From DATJLQ01 sp035509415 (GTDB lineage Bacteria > Pseudomonadota > Alphaproteobacteria > JACZXZ01), in contig DATJLQ010000206.1 of the NCBI GenBank assembly GCA_035509415.1, positions 1 to 49,389 of the forward strand: a DNA stretch of 49,389 nucleotides, read 5' to 3'. Positions within the stretch are counted from its first letter, which is position 1. Each line of letters starts with the position of its first letter. The translations under genes and the position numbers were made by a program. Below the pieces are notes generated by a model that saw only the letters and a list, made by a program, of their open reading frames with translations, had not been told where the DNA came from and did no database searches. Shown piece by piece: positions 16,949-25,195 of this stretch.

Positions 16949-17818
16949 ATGCTGAAGACGACCGCCCCGCCCGACCCCAAGCCGCGCAAGCCCCAGTTCA
17001 AGGCGCCGCCGCTCGCCTGCGACGCCCATTGCCACGTGTTCGGGCCGGCGGCGCGTTTCCCCTACGCCGACGACCGCAGCTACACCCCACCCGACGCGCC
17101 CAAGGAGGCGCTCTCGGCGCTGCACCGCCATCTCGGGCTCGAGCGCGCGGTGATCGTGCAGGCGAGCTGCCACGGCAGCGACAATCGCGCCATGCTCGAC
17201 GCGATCGCCGCGAGCCGGGGCCGCACCATGGGCGTCGCCATCGTCGACGACGCCGAGGAGGCGACCTTGGCGGCGCTCCATGCGGGCGGCGTGCGCGGCG
17301 TGCGCTTCAACTTCGTGAAGCATCTCGGCGGCATGCCCGACCTCGATCTCTTCCACGCCGTGGTCGAGCGCATCGTCCCCCTCGGCTGGCACCTCGTGGT
17401 CCACATGGACGCGGTCGACATCGTCGAGCTCGCGCCGCTCTTGAAGGCGCTCCCCGTGCCCTTCGTGATCGACCATATGGGCCGGGTCAAGGCCGCGGGC
17501 GGGCTCGACCAGGCGCCGTTCAAGGCGCTCCTCGAGCTTGCGCGCCTCGAGACCTGCTGGATCAAGGTGTGCGGCTCTGAGCGCGTCTCGAGCCTGGGCC
17601 CGCCCTTCACCGACGCGATCCCGTTCGCGCGCGCCCTGGTCGACGCCGCGCCCGATCGCGTCCTCTGGGGCACCGACTGGCCGCACCCGAACGTCGGCAG
17701 ATACATGCCCAACGACGGCGACCTGGTCGATCTCCTCCCCCTCATCGCCGCCGACCCGGGAAAGCGCCAGAAACTTCTGGTCGACAACCCGGCGCGCCTA
17801 TACGGTTTCCCGGCGTGA
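16949..17818 (+). CDS. Amidohydrolase family protein (2-pyrone-4,6-dicarboxylate hydrolase-like)
   Basis: 289 residues, preceded by GGGAGATCG. A TIM-barrel metal-dependent hydrolase of the LigI/amidohydrolase-2 type: strand-1 motif DAHCHVFGP (His27, His29), HLVVHMDA near residue 150, VIDHMGRV near residue 176, and the terminal Asp in WGTDWPHPN near residue 246. Related enzymes open lactones or decarboxylate aromatic-derived acids. Its stop overlaps the GTG of the ABC ATPase gene by a few bases, so it heads a four-gene operon with an importer. That context suggests it acts on the imported compound. Confidence 0.88.
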   Translation: MLKTTAPPDPKPRKPQFKAPPLACDAHCHVFGPAARFPYADDRSYTPPDAPKEALSALHRHLGLERAVIVQASCHGSDNRAMLDAIAASRGRTMGVAIVDDAEEATLAALHAGGVRGVRFNFVKHLGGMPDLDLFHAVVERIVPLGWHLVVHMDAVDIVELAPLLKALPVPFVIDHMGRVKAAGGLDQAPFKALLELARLETCWIKVCGSERVSSLGPPFTDAIPFARALVDAAPDRVLWGTDWPHPNVGRYMPNDGDLVDLLPLIAADPGKRQKLLVDNPARLYGFPA

Positions 17819-18693
17819 GCCCGGACCTGGGGCGCATGGCCTCGTTGGGGAGGGCATCGGACGTGACGAGCGCGCCTCAAGCGTCCCCGGACGTCGCGAT
17901 CCGGCTCGACGGCGTGACCAAATGGTTCTTCAAGAACGGCGGCCGCATCGCGGCGGTCGAGGACGTGTCGCTCGACGTGCCGGCGGGATCGTTCGTGACG
18001 CTGGTGGGCCCGTCGGGCTGCGGCAAGTCGACGCTCTTCAACTGCATCGCGGGCTTCATCGTGCCGGAGATCGGCGAGGTGATCTATCGCGGCCGGCGCA
18101 TCACGAAGCCCAATGTCGGCATCGGCTACATGACCCAGAAGGATTCGCTGCTGCCCTGGCGCAGCGTGCTCGCGAACGTCATGCTCCCGCTCCATCTCCA
18201 GAAGATGCCCGAGGCGGCGGCGCGTGCGCGGGCGCTCGAGGTGATCGCGCGCGTGGGCCTGACCGGCTTCGCCGACCACGTGCCGGCCGAGCTCTCGGGT
18301 GGGATGCAGAAGCGCACCGCGCTCGCGCGCATGCTCGCCTACAATCCCGACACGCTCCTGATGGACGAGCCGTTCGGCAACGTCGACGTGCAGCTGAAGC
18401 TCCAGCTCCAGCGCGAGCTCATGCGTCTCTGGGAGGCCGAGCGCAAGACCGTGGTGTTCGTGACCCACGACCTCGAGGAGGCGTTGGCCCTCTCGGACCG
18501 CGTCGTGGTGCTGTCGCGCCGGCCGGGCCGGATCAAGACGGTGATCGAGGTCGACCTGCCGCGCCCGCGCGATCCGGTACGAATCCGCTTCGAGCCTGCG
18601 TTCCAGAAGCTGCACCACAGCCTCTGGAGCCAATGCGACACGATCGACGAAATCGGGGAGGAGGACGATGGCCCAAGCGACCGTGGAGACTGA
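17815..18693 (+). CDS. ABC transporter ATP-binding protein (NitT/TauT family)
   Basis: 292 residues from the GTG at 17815, which overlaps the previous stop (GTGA). An ATG at 17836 and a GTG at 17862 are alternatives, since family similarity begins near residue 26. Walker A is GPSGCGKST (residues 65-73), the Q-loop is in YMTQKDSLLPWRS, the signature is LSGGMQKRTALARM, Walker B is LLMDEPFGNVD and the switch His is in VFVTHDLEEA. The LLPWRS after the Q-loop is typical of nitrate/sulfonate/taurine/pyrimidine-precursor importers. It energises uptake with the permease and binding protein that follow. Confidence 0.94.
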   Translation: MSPDLGRMASLGRASDVTSAPQASPDVAIRLDGVTKWFFKNGGRIAAVEDVSLDVPAGSFVTLVGPSGCGKSTLFNCIAGFIVPEIGEVIYRGRRITKPNVGIGYMTQKDSLLPWRSVLANVMLPLHLQKMPEAAARARALEVIARVGLTGFADHVPAELSGGMQKRTALARMLAYNPDTLLMDEPFGNVDVQLKLQLQRELMRLWEAERKTVVFVTHDLEEALALSDRVVVLSRRPGRIKTVIEVDLPRPRDPVRIRFEPAFQKLHHSLWSQCDTIDEIGEEDDGPSDRGD

Positions 18694-19474
18694 GCTCTTC
18701 GTCGACCCGGCAATCGAGCGCGCGCGCCGGCGCCGCCGCGCGGTCCTGGTCGGACGCGTCGGCCTCTGCCTCGGGCTCCTGGTCACCTGGCAATTGCTCG
18801 GGCCCCATCTCGACCAGCTCGTGTTCAGCTCGCCGAGCGAGATCGCCGACCGCCTCTGGGGCTGGACCCTCGACGGCACGCTTTGGAACAACCTGGTGGT
18901 GACCGCCGAGGAGGTGGTGCTCGGCTACGCGCTGGGCGCGTCGTCGGCCGTGGTGCTCGGCCTCGTCCTCGGGAGCTACCCGGTGATCGCCGAGATCGTC
19001 GACCCGATCCTGATGGCGATCTACGGCGTGCCCAAGATCGCGTTCGGGCCGCTCTTCATCGTGTGGTTCGGCATCAACTTGGCGCCCAAGGTGGTGATCA
19101 CCGCGCTCATGGTGTTCTTCTTCGTCTTCTTCTCGACCTACGAGGGGGCGCGCAACGTCGACCGCGATCTCCTGCGCGTGGTGCGCCTCATGGGCGCCAC
19201 GAGCTGGCAGGAGCGCCGGCTCGTCATCGTGCCGGGCGCGCTGCCCTCGATCCTGCTCGGGCTCAAGCTCGCGATCCCCGAGGCGCTCATCGGCGCCATC
19301 GTCGGCGAGCTCATCGTCTCGAGCCGCGGGATCGGCTATCTCGTGCAATTCTCGGCGTCGCAACTCGACAGCGCCGGCATCTTCGCCGGCCTGTTCGTGC
19401 TCATGGTGCTGACGCTGATCGCCAATTCGGCCGTGACCTACGCGACCGGAAAAACAGGGAGGAAAGAAACATGA
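18668..19474 (+). CDS. ABC transporter permease (NitT/TauT family)
   Basis: 268 residues with about six membrane helices. The conserved permease loop that contacts the ATPase is visible as VRLMGATSWQERRLVIVPGA, followed by LPSILLGLKLAIPEALIGAI. IYGVPKIAFGPLFIVWFGI is the typical SsuC/TauC-like segment. The start (ATG 18668) overlaps the ATPase gene by 26 bp, and the stop overlaps the binding-protein start (ATGA), indicating translational coupling. Confidence 0.94.
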   Translation: MAQATVETELFVDPAIERARRRRRAVLVGRVGLCLGLLVTWQLLGPHLDQLVFSSPSEIADRLWGWTLDGTLWNNLVVTAEEVVLGYALGASSAVVLGLVLGSYPVIAEIVDPILMAIYGVPKIAFGPLFIVWFGINLAPKVVITALMVFFFVFFSTYEGARNVDRDLLRVVRLMGATSWQERRLVIVPGALPSILLGLKLAIPEALIGAIVGELIVSSRGIGYLVQFSASQLDSAGIFAGLFVLMVLTLIANSAVTYATGKTGRKET

Positions 19475-20490
19475 CTGCGATTACCCGCTTCGCCGCCGGC
19501 GTTCTCATGGCGGCGGCGCTCGCCTTCGGCGTCCACCGGGCCGAGGCGGCGCCGGCCAAGATCACCATCGCCCAGACCAGTGCCGCGATCGGCTTCACGC
19601 CGGTCTCGATCGCCCAGGACGAGGGCTTTTTCAAGAAGAACGGGATCGACGCCGACATCACGATCGTGAGCCACGGCGATTCCTCGACCATCGCGGCCCT
19701 CCATTCGGGCGACGTCCAGTTCGGCGCCATGACCCTCGTGCCGGCGCTCCAGGCGATGGCGCACGGCGAGAAGCTCCTGTTCGTCTCGCCCTTCGTGCGC
19801 GAGTTCGTGATCCAGTTCGTGATCAATCCCGCGGCGGCCAAGAAGATCGGCCTCACGCCCAACATGCCGCTCAAGGAGCGCTTCGAGCGCGCCAAGGGCC
19901 TGACCGTCGGCACGCTCGACGTGGGCGGCGGACTCGATCTCATGTTCCGCGCCATGGTGACCCAGTACGGCCTCAACCCGCAGACCGACTACACCGAGAC
20001 CTCGATCAACTCCTATCCGAGCCTGCTGCTCTCCTGCAAGCGCGGCCAGATCGACATCGCGCTCACGGCGATTCCGTTCGGCCGCATGGGCGTGGCGGAC
20101 GAAGGGCTCAAGATGTTCGCCGACTTCTGGGGCGGCGAGGTGCCCGAGTTCAACGGCCTGATCCATCAGGGCATGGTAGTGCCGGCGGACTACGCGAAGG
20201 CGCACCCCGACGTGGTGCGGCGCATGCACAAGGCGCTCGACGAGGCGCTCATCTTCATGCACAAGCACCCGAACGAAACGGTCGCCGACCTCCACAAGCG
20301 CTACGACAAGCTGCCGGTGCCGATCCTGCGCTCCTTCATCGTCGGCGACGCCAAGAGCTACGCGTCGCGCGCGATCTTCGACCGCAAGGGCTTCGACATG
20401 GTGCGCGACTTCACCGCCAAGCACCTCATGGCGCAGGTGGCGGAGATCAAGTACGACGCGGTGGTGATCCCCGAGGCGCGCCAGAAATAG
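19471..20490 (+). CDS. ABC transporter substrate-binding protein (NMT1/SsuA-like)
   Basis: 339 residues. A signal peptide (VLMAAALAFGVHRAEA, cleavage near residue 26) exports it to the periplasm. The mature start KITIAQTSAAIGFTPVSIAQ, then DEGFFKKNGIDADI and IAALHSGDVQFGAM, are typical of NMT1/THI5-like and SsuA/TauA binding proteins. The ATG at 19471 overlaps the permease stop and is preceded by a strong GGGAGGAAAG. The ligand cannot be read from sequence; candidates include sulfonates, nitrate, amines or pyrimidine-like compounds. It is the last gene of the operon starting at 16949. Confidence 0.92.
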   Translation: MTAITRFAAGVLMAAALAFGVHRAEAAPAKITIAQTSAAIGFTPVSIAQDEGFFKKNGIDADITIVSHGDSSTIAALHSGDVQFGAMTLVPALQAMAHGEKLLFVSPFVREFVIQFVINPAAAKKIGLTPNMPLKERFERAKGLTVGTLDVGGGLDLMFRAMVTQYGLNPQTDYTETSINSYPSLLLSCKRGQIDIALTAIPFGRMGVADEGLKMFADFWGGEVPEFNGLIHQGMVVPADYAKAHPDVVRRMHKALDEALIFMHKHPNETVADLHKRYDKLPVPILRSFIVGDAKSYASRAIFDRKGFDMVRDFTAKHLMAQVAEIKYDAVVIPEARQK

Positions 20491-20509
20491 CGGCGCGCGC
20501 GGTACGGGC

Positions 20510-21688
20510 TCATTCCACGACCCGATCGACCACGGGGACCAGATCCTCGCGCGCGATCGGGTCGAGGATGCGGCCGATCAGGCTCGAGAAGCGGTAGGGC
20601 TCGGACTCGACGATCGGCGCGTCGTCCGCATGGATCGCGCCGTCGAGCGGCAGGCTCACGCGCAGCATCACGGCGGCATTTTGCGGGCTCGCCGCGTCGG
20701 CGGGCGCGTAGGTGCCGTCGAGGCTCAGGAACGGCATTGGCTTGAAATCGAGCCCGACCCGGTTGGTGGGCGGAGCGCTCGCGGCAGGATCCGTGTTCCA
20801 GGCCGCACCCGCCTGCCAGGCCGCCTCTTCGAACGTGGCGCTGGCGCTCGGGACGAAGGGCAGCTGGAGCCGGAGCCGGACGTCGCGCCCGCGCGCCGCC
20901 GACTGTTGCGCGCCGTCGATGGCGCCGGACTCGTAGGGCCGGTAGAAATTGACGCCGAGGCCGACCGGGCCCGAAGCGAGCTCGGCCCCGAGGCTGCAAC
21001 GCGCGTCGCCCGGCGCCCAGCCGTCGTCGACGAAGCCGTCGACGCCCACCATCACCCGATCCTCGAGCAACAGGCGTCGCAGTCCGAGGCCAGCCCCCGC
21101 GACGCGAGCCTCGCTCTCGCCCATGCGCCATTCGCCGCCGTCGCCCTGAGCCAGAAGTGTCGTATCGCCACCGAGCCAAAGAGGGGCGGTGGAGCGGTCG
21201 AGGAACCAGGGATGGCCGCTCGAATCGAGGCCCGACCGGATGTCGGAATGGCGCAGCGCGTCGGGCAGGGTCGCGATCAGGCGCGCGCCCGCCTTGCTGG
21301 TGAAGGCGTTGACCGTGGGAATGACCGGCGCCACGCCGTCATTGCCGGCGTTGGCGTCGATCGCACTCGTGAGGTCGGCGAGCGGCCAAGGCGACGAGGC
21401 GTCCGGCTGCGCCGCGCCGGTGCTCGCCTTCGCGGGCGCGGGGACGGGATCCATCGGTGCCGGCGTGGGTGGCGCGAAGCGCAAGATCGCTTGGGGTGTC
21501 GCCTGGAACGTCGGCGCCGTCTCGGGGGCCACGAAATCGGTCCAGCCCGGCTCGGCGGCCGCCGCCGGCAAGGTCGCGAAGACGCCCACCGCGAGGGCCG
21601 CAGAAGTGCCGAGGACGGCCGCGCGAAGCACCCGGACGGCACTGCCGCGCGGCGTTCGAGCGTTCGGGGATGCATCCATCCTTGCCAT
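20510..21688 (-). CDS. Secreted protein with inverse-autotransporter-like beta-barrel
   Basis: 392 residues. A signal peptide (hydrophobic about residues 20-44, ATLPAAAAEP cleavage region) is followed by a low-complexity Pro/Ala linker (about 50-100). The second half has alternating beta-strand character: DRVMVGVDGFVDDGW, CSLGAELASGPVGLGVNFYR, VRLRLQLPFVPSASATFEEA and VGLDFKPMPFLSLDGTYAPA. The order 'strand-GWAPGDARCSLGAEL-strand-GVNFYRPY' resembles the inverse autotransporter (intimin/invasin) barrel domain, but no passenger follows and the C-terminus is short. An outer-membrane location is inferred. It stands alone, convergent with the ABC operon. Confidence 0.65.
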   Translation of the reverse strand: MARMDASPNARTPRGSAVRVLRAAVLGTSAALAVGVFATLPAAAAEPGWTDFVAPETAPTFQATPQAILRFAPPTPAPMDPVPAPAKASTGAAQPDASSPWPLADLTSAIDANAGNDGVAPVIPTVNAFTSKAGARLIATLPDALRHSDIRSGLDSSGHPWFLDRSTAPLWLGGDTTLLAQGDGGEWRMGESEARVAGAGLGLRRLLLEDRVMVGVDGFVDDGWAPGDARCSLGAELASGPVGLGVNFYRPYESGAIDGAQQSAARGRDVRLRLQLPFVPSASATFEEAAWQAGAAWNTDPAASAPPTNRVGLDFKPMPFLSLDGTYAPADAASPQNAAVMLRVSLPLDGAIHADDAPIVESEPYRFSSLIGRILDPIAREDLVPVVDRVVE

Positions 21689-21927
21689 CCGGCCCCCGGT
21701 CGAAGCGTCCCGGCCGAAGCCCGGATGCGACCGACAAGACGCGGCGCCGCGATCGGCACGCGCCGTGAAGCCGCCAGACGGAATCCCCTATTGTTTTTGT
21801 GCGCGCCAAGGTGCGGCCACGCACTCAAGGTAACCGAGCGCGCGCGCCGAACGAAGCCCGAAATCGTGAAACCTTGTTAATCTCGGGCGCGACCCCGGCC
21901 GCGCGTGTTGCGGGCCATCGGGCGCGC

Positions 21928-23052
21928 CTAGAGCCCGGCGACGATGCCCCAGGTCGTGAGCGCGCTCATGACGGTCGTCCAGTAGCCGAACTTCTTGTAG
22001 TAATATTCGGCGCAGTTCCCTTGCATCTTCTCCGCGAGACTCCCGTTGATGGTCGGGTCCGACATGTTGCGCACGCACGCCCAGCGCGGCGGGCTCGCAA
22101 GCTCGCTGCAAGCGAGGCCCAGGCACGCATCGTCCATCTCGACCGCCATGCCGAGCTTCTCGAGATTGTTCTTGCTGGTGCCGAACTCGAAGAAGTCCGT
22201 GGTGAGGATCGGATGGAAGGCGGGAATGTCGTCGAAGCCGTCGCGGAAGATCTTGGTCGGATAGCCGGGCGCCGCGCAGGGGCACTTCGCGCTGGGCGGC
22301 TTGCCCTTGGGATCGGTCTTGCCGGTCAGGTGCCAGGCGAAGCCCTGCATGAGCTTCTCGGCATCGGCGAGGTGGGCCGCCGGCACCACCCAGTTCGAGT
22401 GGAAGGTCTTGTTGTTGAACGGCGCATTCTTGAAGTCCTTCATGCAGTAGAAGCGCGCGGCGCGGCTCACCATCACGTCGCCGAGGCTCATGCTGCAATA
22501 GACGCCGCCCGCGGTGCCCGTGGTGAGGAACACCGACGGCTTCGCGTCCTCGATCATCTGCTTGAGCGCGTCCTTGATCGGGAGCGAATAGCTGCCGTCG
22601 GGCATCTTCTTCGCGTCCTCGTGCATGTGGAGCTCGGTCTTGTAGACCAGCACCTTGTGCCTGCCGATCGTGGTGACGAAGTAGCTGCCCAGGCGGTGCG
22701 ATTCGCGCGCCGGCCCGTCCGGCCCGATGAGCGGCAGGAACTTCGCGAAGTTCTTGGCGTAGGGGTACCATTTCTCGTAGCTGGTGCCGGGGGTGAGCAC
22801 GTCGGCCATGGCGCTCGCCTCGGCCGTCGTGTCCATCATCGCGATGACGTCGGCGTGGGGCAGCGAATCGTCCGGCTTGGGCGCGGGCGAGATCGGCTTC
22901 GGCGTGGGGGCCAGACCGTGCGGGAAATCGATGTTGCGCGCGTAGGTCCCGGTCTTGCCCGGCTGCTTCGGCGCCTTGCTGCCGTAACGCAGCGCGCTCG
23001 CGATGTCGGAACGGCGCTTGAGCTCGGCGTCGCTGTAGCTGTTGATGCGCAT
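21928..23052 (-). CDS. Nucleoside phosphorylase/nucleosidase superfamily protein
   Basis: 374 residues without a signal peptide. The region about 120-335 carries the PNP_UDP-type core: VFLTTGTAGGVYCSMSLGDV (residues 174-193), the ribose-site-like AVEMDDAC (303-310), a tract ACVRNMSDPTING with Asp332 in the position of the base-contacting Asp, and EFGTSKNNLEKLG before it. Family enzymes cleave the N-glycosidic bond of purine or adenosyl compounds. The N-terminal ~110 residues (Pro/Lys-rich, then ADVIAMMDTTAEASAMADVL) and a Cys/Gly/Pro insert (about 245-265) are extra to the family. It is co-directional with the peptidase-like gene 28 bp upstream. The specificity is unknown. Confidence 0.75.
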   Translation of the reverse strand: MRINSYSDAELKRRSDIASALRYGSKAPKQPGKTGTYARNIDFPHGLAPTPKPISPAPKPDDSLPHADVIAMMDTTAEASAMADVLTPGTSYEKWYPYAKNFAKFLPLIGPDGPARESHRLGSYFVTTIGRHKVLVYKTELHMHEDAKKMPDGSYSLPIKDALKQMIEDAKPSVFLTTGTAGGVYCSMSLGDVMVSRAARFYCMKDFKNAPFNNKTFHSNWVVPAAHLADAEKLMQGFAWHLTGKTDPKGKPPSAKCPCAAPGYPTKIFRDGFDDIPAFHPILTTDFFEFGTSKNNLEKLGMAVEMDDACLGLACSELASPPRWACVRNMSDPTINGSLAEKMQGNCAEYYYKKFGYWTTVMSALTTWGIVAGL

Positions 23053-23080
23053 GGCCTTCCTCCCTGGCGGACGCCGGCCG

Positions 23081-23842
23081 TTACAGCGCGGCGAGATCCT
23101 TCTGCAGCGCCGCGAAATCGAACTGGTTGGGCGCCTTCTTGTTCACTTTGTCGATCCAGTCCTGGCTCAGGACCGCGTACGCCTCGTCGCAATAGGCGCC
23201 CCAGAACTGCCAGGTCATGCGCTTGAGCGCGCCCCAGGTCACGACCGTGAGCCCGCGCGCGTCATAGCCGACCACCGGCACCGCGTGGCCGCCCCAGGAG
23301 CCGGGCGCCCCCGGCCCCACGGCGCCGCCCGGCGGCACCGACCACACGGCCTGCTGCTGCGCCGACACCGGGAGCGCGAGGCCGATGTAGCAATTGCCGA
23401 AGATGGCCACCGCATCCATGACGTGGGTGTGATTGCCGGGCTCGACCGCGACGAAGCCCGCGATCTTGTGGCCGGCGATGCCGGTCTTGCGCCAAAAATT
23501 GAGCACGTTGATCTCGGCCGCACCATTGTCGTTGGCGCCGGTCTTGGGGTTGTAGCCGGTGATCGCGGAATAGGCGGCGACGATCTTGGGCGTGGAGGGG
23601 ACCGCCGGGTCCTTGGCGTAGGTCGTCCACTGCTCGATCATGTGGCCGGCTGCGGCACAGGTGCAATCGCCGATCTTGTCGTTGGCCATCATCGGCCAGC
23701 TCTTGACCTTGCTCGCCCAGTCTTCGCTCGGGGGCGGAGCGGCGACGCCGGCCGCGCGCAGATATTTGGCGAGCTGCAAGGTGCGCGGATCGTGAACCGC
23801 GGATTTCTTGCCAAGCTTCATTTTTCCGTGGTCGACCGCCAT
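23081..23842 (-). CDS. Papain-like cysteine peptidase-fold protein
   Basis: 253 residues from the ATG at 23842, preceded by a GGGGGG stretch. NDKIGDCTCAAAGHMIEQW (residues 54-72) puts a Cys (60 or 62) at the head of a helix, as in papain-like/C39-like enzymes. SWGGHAVPVVGYD (182-194) supplies the His186 followed by a beta-strand. TVVTWGALKRMTWQFW and CDEAYAVLSQDWIDKVNK follow, where the third catalytic residue would lie. There is no signal peptide, so it is probably cytosolic. Family members are mostly annotated as hypothetical. The gene heads a two-gene unit with the nucleosidase-like gene; an AT-rich island (23958-23988) is the likely promoter region. Confidence 0.7.
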   Translation of the reverse strand: MAVDHGKMKLGKKSAVHDPRTLQLAKYLRAAGVAAPPPSEDWASKVKSWPMMANDKIGDCTCAAAGHMIEQWTTYAKDPAVPSTPKIVAAYSAITGYNPKTGANDNGAAEINVLNFWRKTGIAGHKIAGFVAVEPGNHTHVMDAVAIFGNCYIGLALPVSAQQQAVWSVPPGGAVGPGAPGSWGGHAVPVVGYDARGLTVVTWGALKRMTWQFWGAYCDEAYAVLSQDWIDKVNKKAPNQFDFAALQKDLAAL

Positions 23843-23957
23843 GGAACCCCCCAATCGACGGCCGCACCGAGAGGGCGACCGTCCGTTTCCGGGCGCGGAC
23901 CGCGCGCGCATCGGAGCGCGCACCTGTCGGGCCGCGCACGACGCGACCTTAGGTAGT

Positions 23958-23988
23958 CATTATGTTACTATGTATATACCTATAAGGG
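23958..23988 (-). promoter_or_regulatory. AT-rich probable promoter region of the peptidase-nucleosidase pair
   Basis: The 240-bp gap 23843-24082 is GC-rich except for this ~30-bp island, which on the minus strand contains TATATA, TATACA and CATAAT, each a possible -10. No clean -35 at 17 bp is visible, so the exact promoter is undecided. Confidence 0.3.
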
Positions 23989-24082
23989 AAGAGGCCCGGT
24001 CGGGCACGCGCGAGGGAACGCGGGGCCCGCGCGGGCCGGGTCGGCGGGGCTCGAGATCGGCCGGGACGGCGCCCCGCGCCCG

Positions 24083-25075
24083 TCAGGCGTAGAGGCGCTG
24101 GTTCTGCAGGTCCTTGTAGATCGGCGCCACGTAATCCGCGTAGCCGTTGAACAGCAGCGTCGGCACGCGGTTGTCGGAGCCGAGCTCGCGCTCGGTCGCC
24201 TGGCTCCAACGCGGATGCGGCACTTGCGGGTTCACGTTGGCCCAGAAGCCGTATTCGTCCGGCCCGACCGTGGCCCAGAAGGTCTTGGGCATCTTGTCGG
24301 TGAAGGTGAAGCGCACCAGCGCCTTGGCCGATTTGAAGCCGTATTTCCAGGGTGTCACCAGGCGCAGGGGTGCGCCGTCCTGCTTCGGGATCGGCTTCCC
24401 GTAGAGGCCGGTCGCGATGAAGGCGAGCTCGTTGGTCGCCTCGGCCATGGTGAGGCCCTCGATGTAGGGCCAGGGGAACCAGAAGGCGCGTTGGCCCGGC
24501 GCCATGGCCGGATCCATGAAGGTCTGCATCTCGATGTATTTGGCGCCCGAGAGGGGCTTCGCGTAATCGACCAGCGCCTTCAAGGGGAAGCCGCTCCACG
24601 GCACCGCCATCGACCAGGCCTCGACGCAGCGGTGGCGATAGAGACGCTCCTCGAGCGGGAAGGTCTTGAGGATGGTGTCGATGTCGAGCTCGAGCGGCTT
24701 CTCGACCATGCCGTTGATTTTCACCACCCAGGGCCGGAGCTTCACGTCCTGCGCCGCGCGCCAGATGCCCTTCTCGGTGCCGTACTCGTAGTAATTGTTG
24801 TACGTGACCACGTCCTCCTCGGGCGTGATGGGGCGGTCGAGCTTGTATTTGTCGTTGCGCTTCACGGGATAGAGCTTGAGCGAGGGATCGCTTGCGACCC
24901 CCTCGAGGGGATCGGCCGCCTCTGCCGCGCGGCTCCCGAGAAGGGCCAGCATCGCAGGCGCGACGATCGGCCCCGCCGCGATCGCCTTCACGAGATTGCG
25001 CCGCGCGCGGAACACGCCTTCGGGCGTCGCGTCGCGCTCCTTGATCGCCCAGCCGGGCGTGCGCTTGATCAGCAT
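24083..25075 (-). CDS. msrP: Protein-methionine-sulfoxide reductase, molybdopterin catalytic subunit MsrP
   Basis: 330 residues. MsrP repairs oxidised methionines in periplasmic proteins using a Mo-molybdopterin cofactor. A Tat-type signal is present (RARRNLVKAIAAGPIVAPAM from residue 23). The molybdenum ligand is Cys150 in LYRHRCVEAWSMAVPWSGFP, and other family segments are TYNNYYEYGTEKG, YIEMQTFMDP and LRLVTPWKYGFKS. The length is normal for the family. The usual membrane haem partner gene msrQ is not adjacent: the neighbours are the peptidase gene and glcF. Confidence 0.95.
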   Translation of the reverse strand: MLIKRTPGWAIKERDATPEGVFRARRNLVKAIAAGPIVAPAMLALLGSRAAEAADPLEGVASDPSLKLYPVKRNDKYKLDRPITPEEDVVTYNNYYEYGTEKGIWRAAQDVKLRPWVVKINGMVEKPLELDIDTILKTFPLEERLYRHRCVEAWSMAVPWSGFPLKALVDYAKPLSGAKYIEMQTFMDPAMAPGQRAFWFPWPYIEGLTMAEATNELAFIATGLYGKPIPKQDGAPLRLVTPWKYGFKSAKALVRFTFTDKMPKTFWATVGPDEYGFWANVNPQVPHPRWSQATERELGSDNRVPTLLFNGYADYVAPIYKDLQNQRLYA

Positions 25076-25195
25076 GGCGGATCCTTTCTCCCTCGCTCTC
25101 GAAGAGCTCGACCCTATCTAGGCCCGTTCGCCGCTCCGGGATAATCACTTCCGGGTGAGGCCGAGTTTATCAAATATCGCCCCGGCGCGGCTAAC

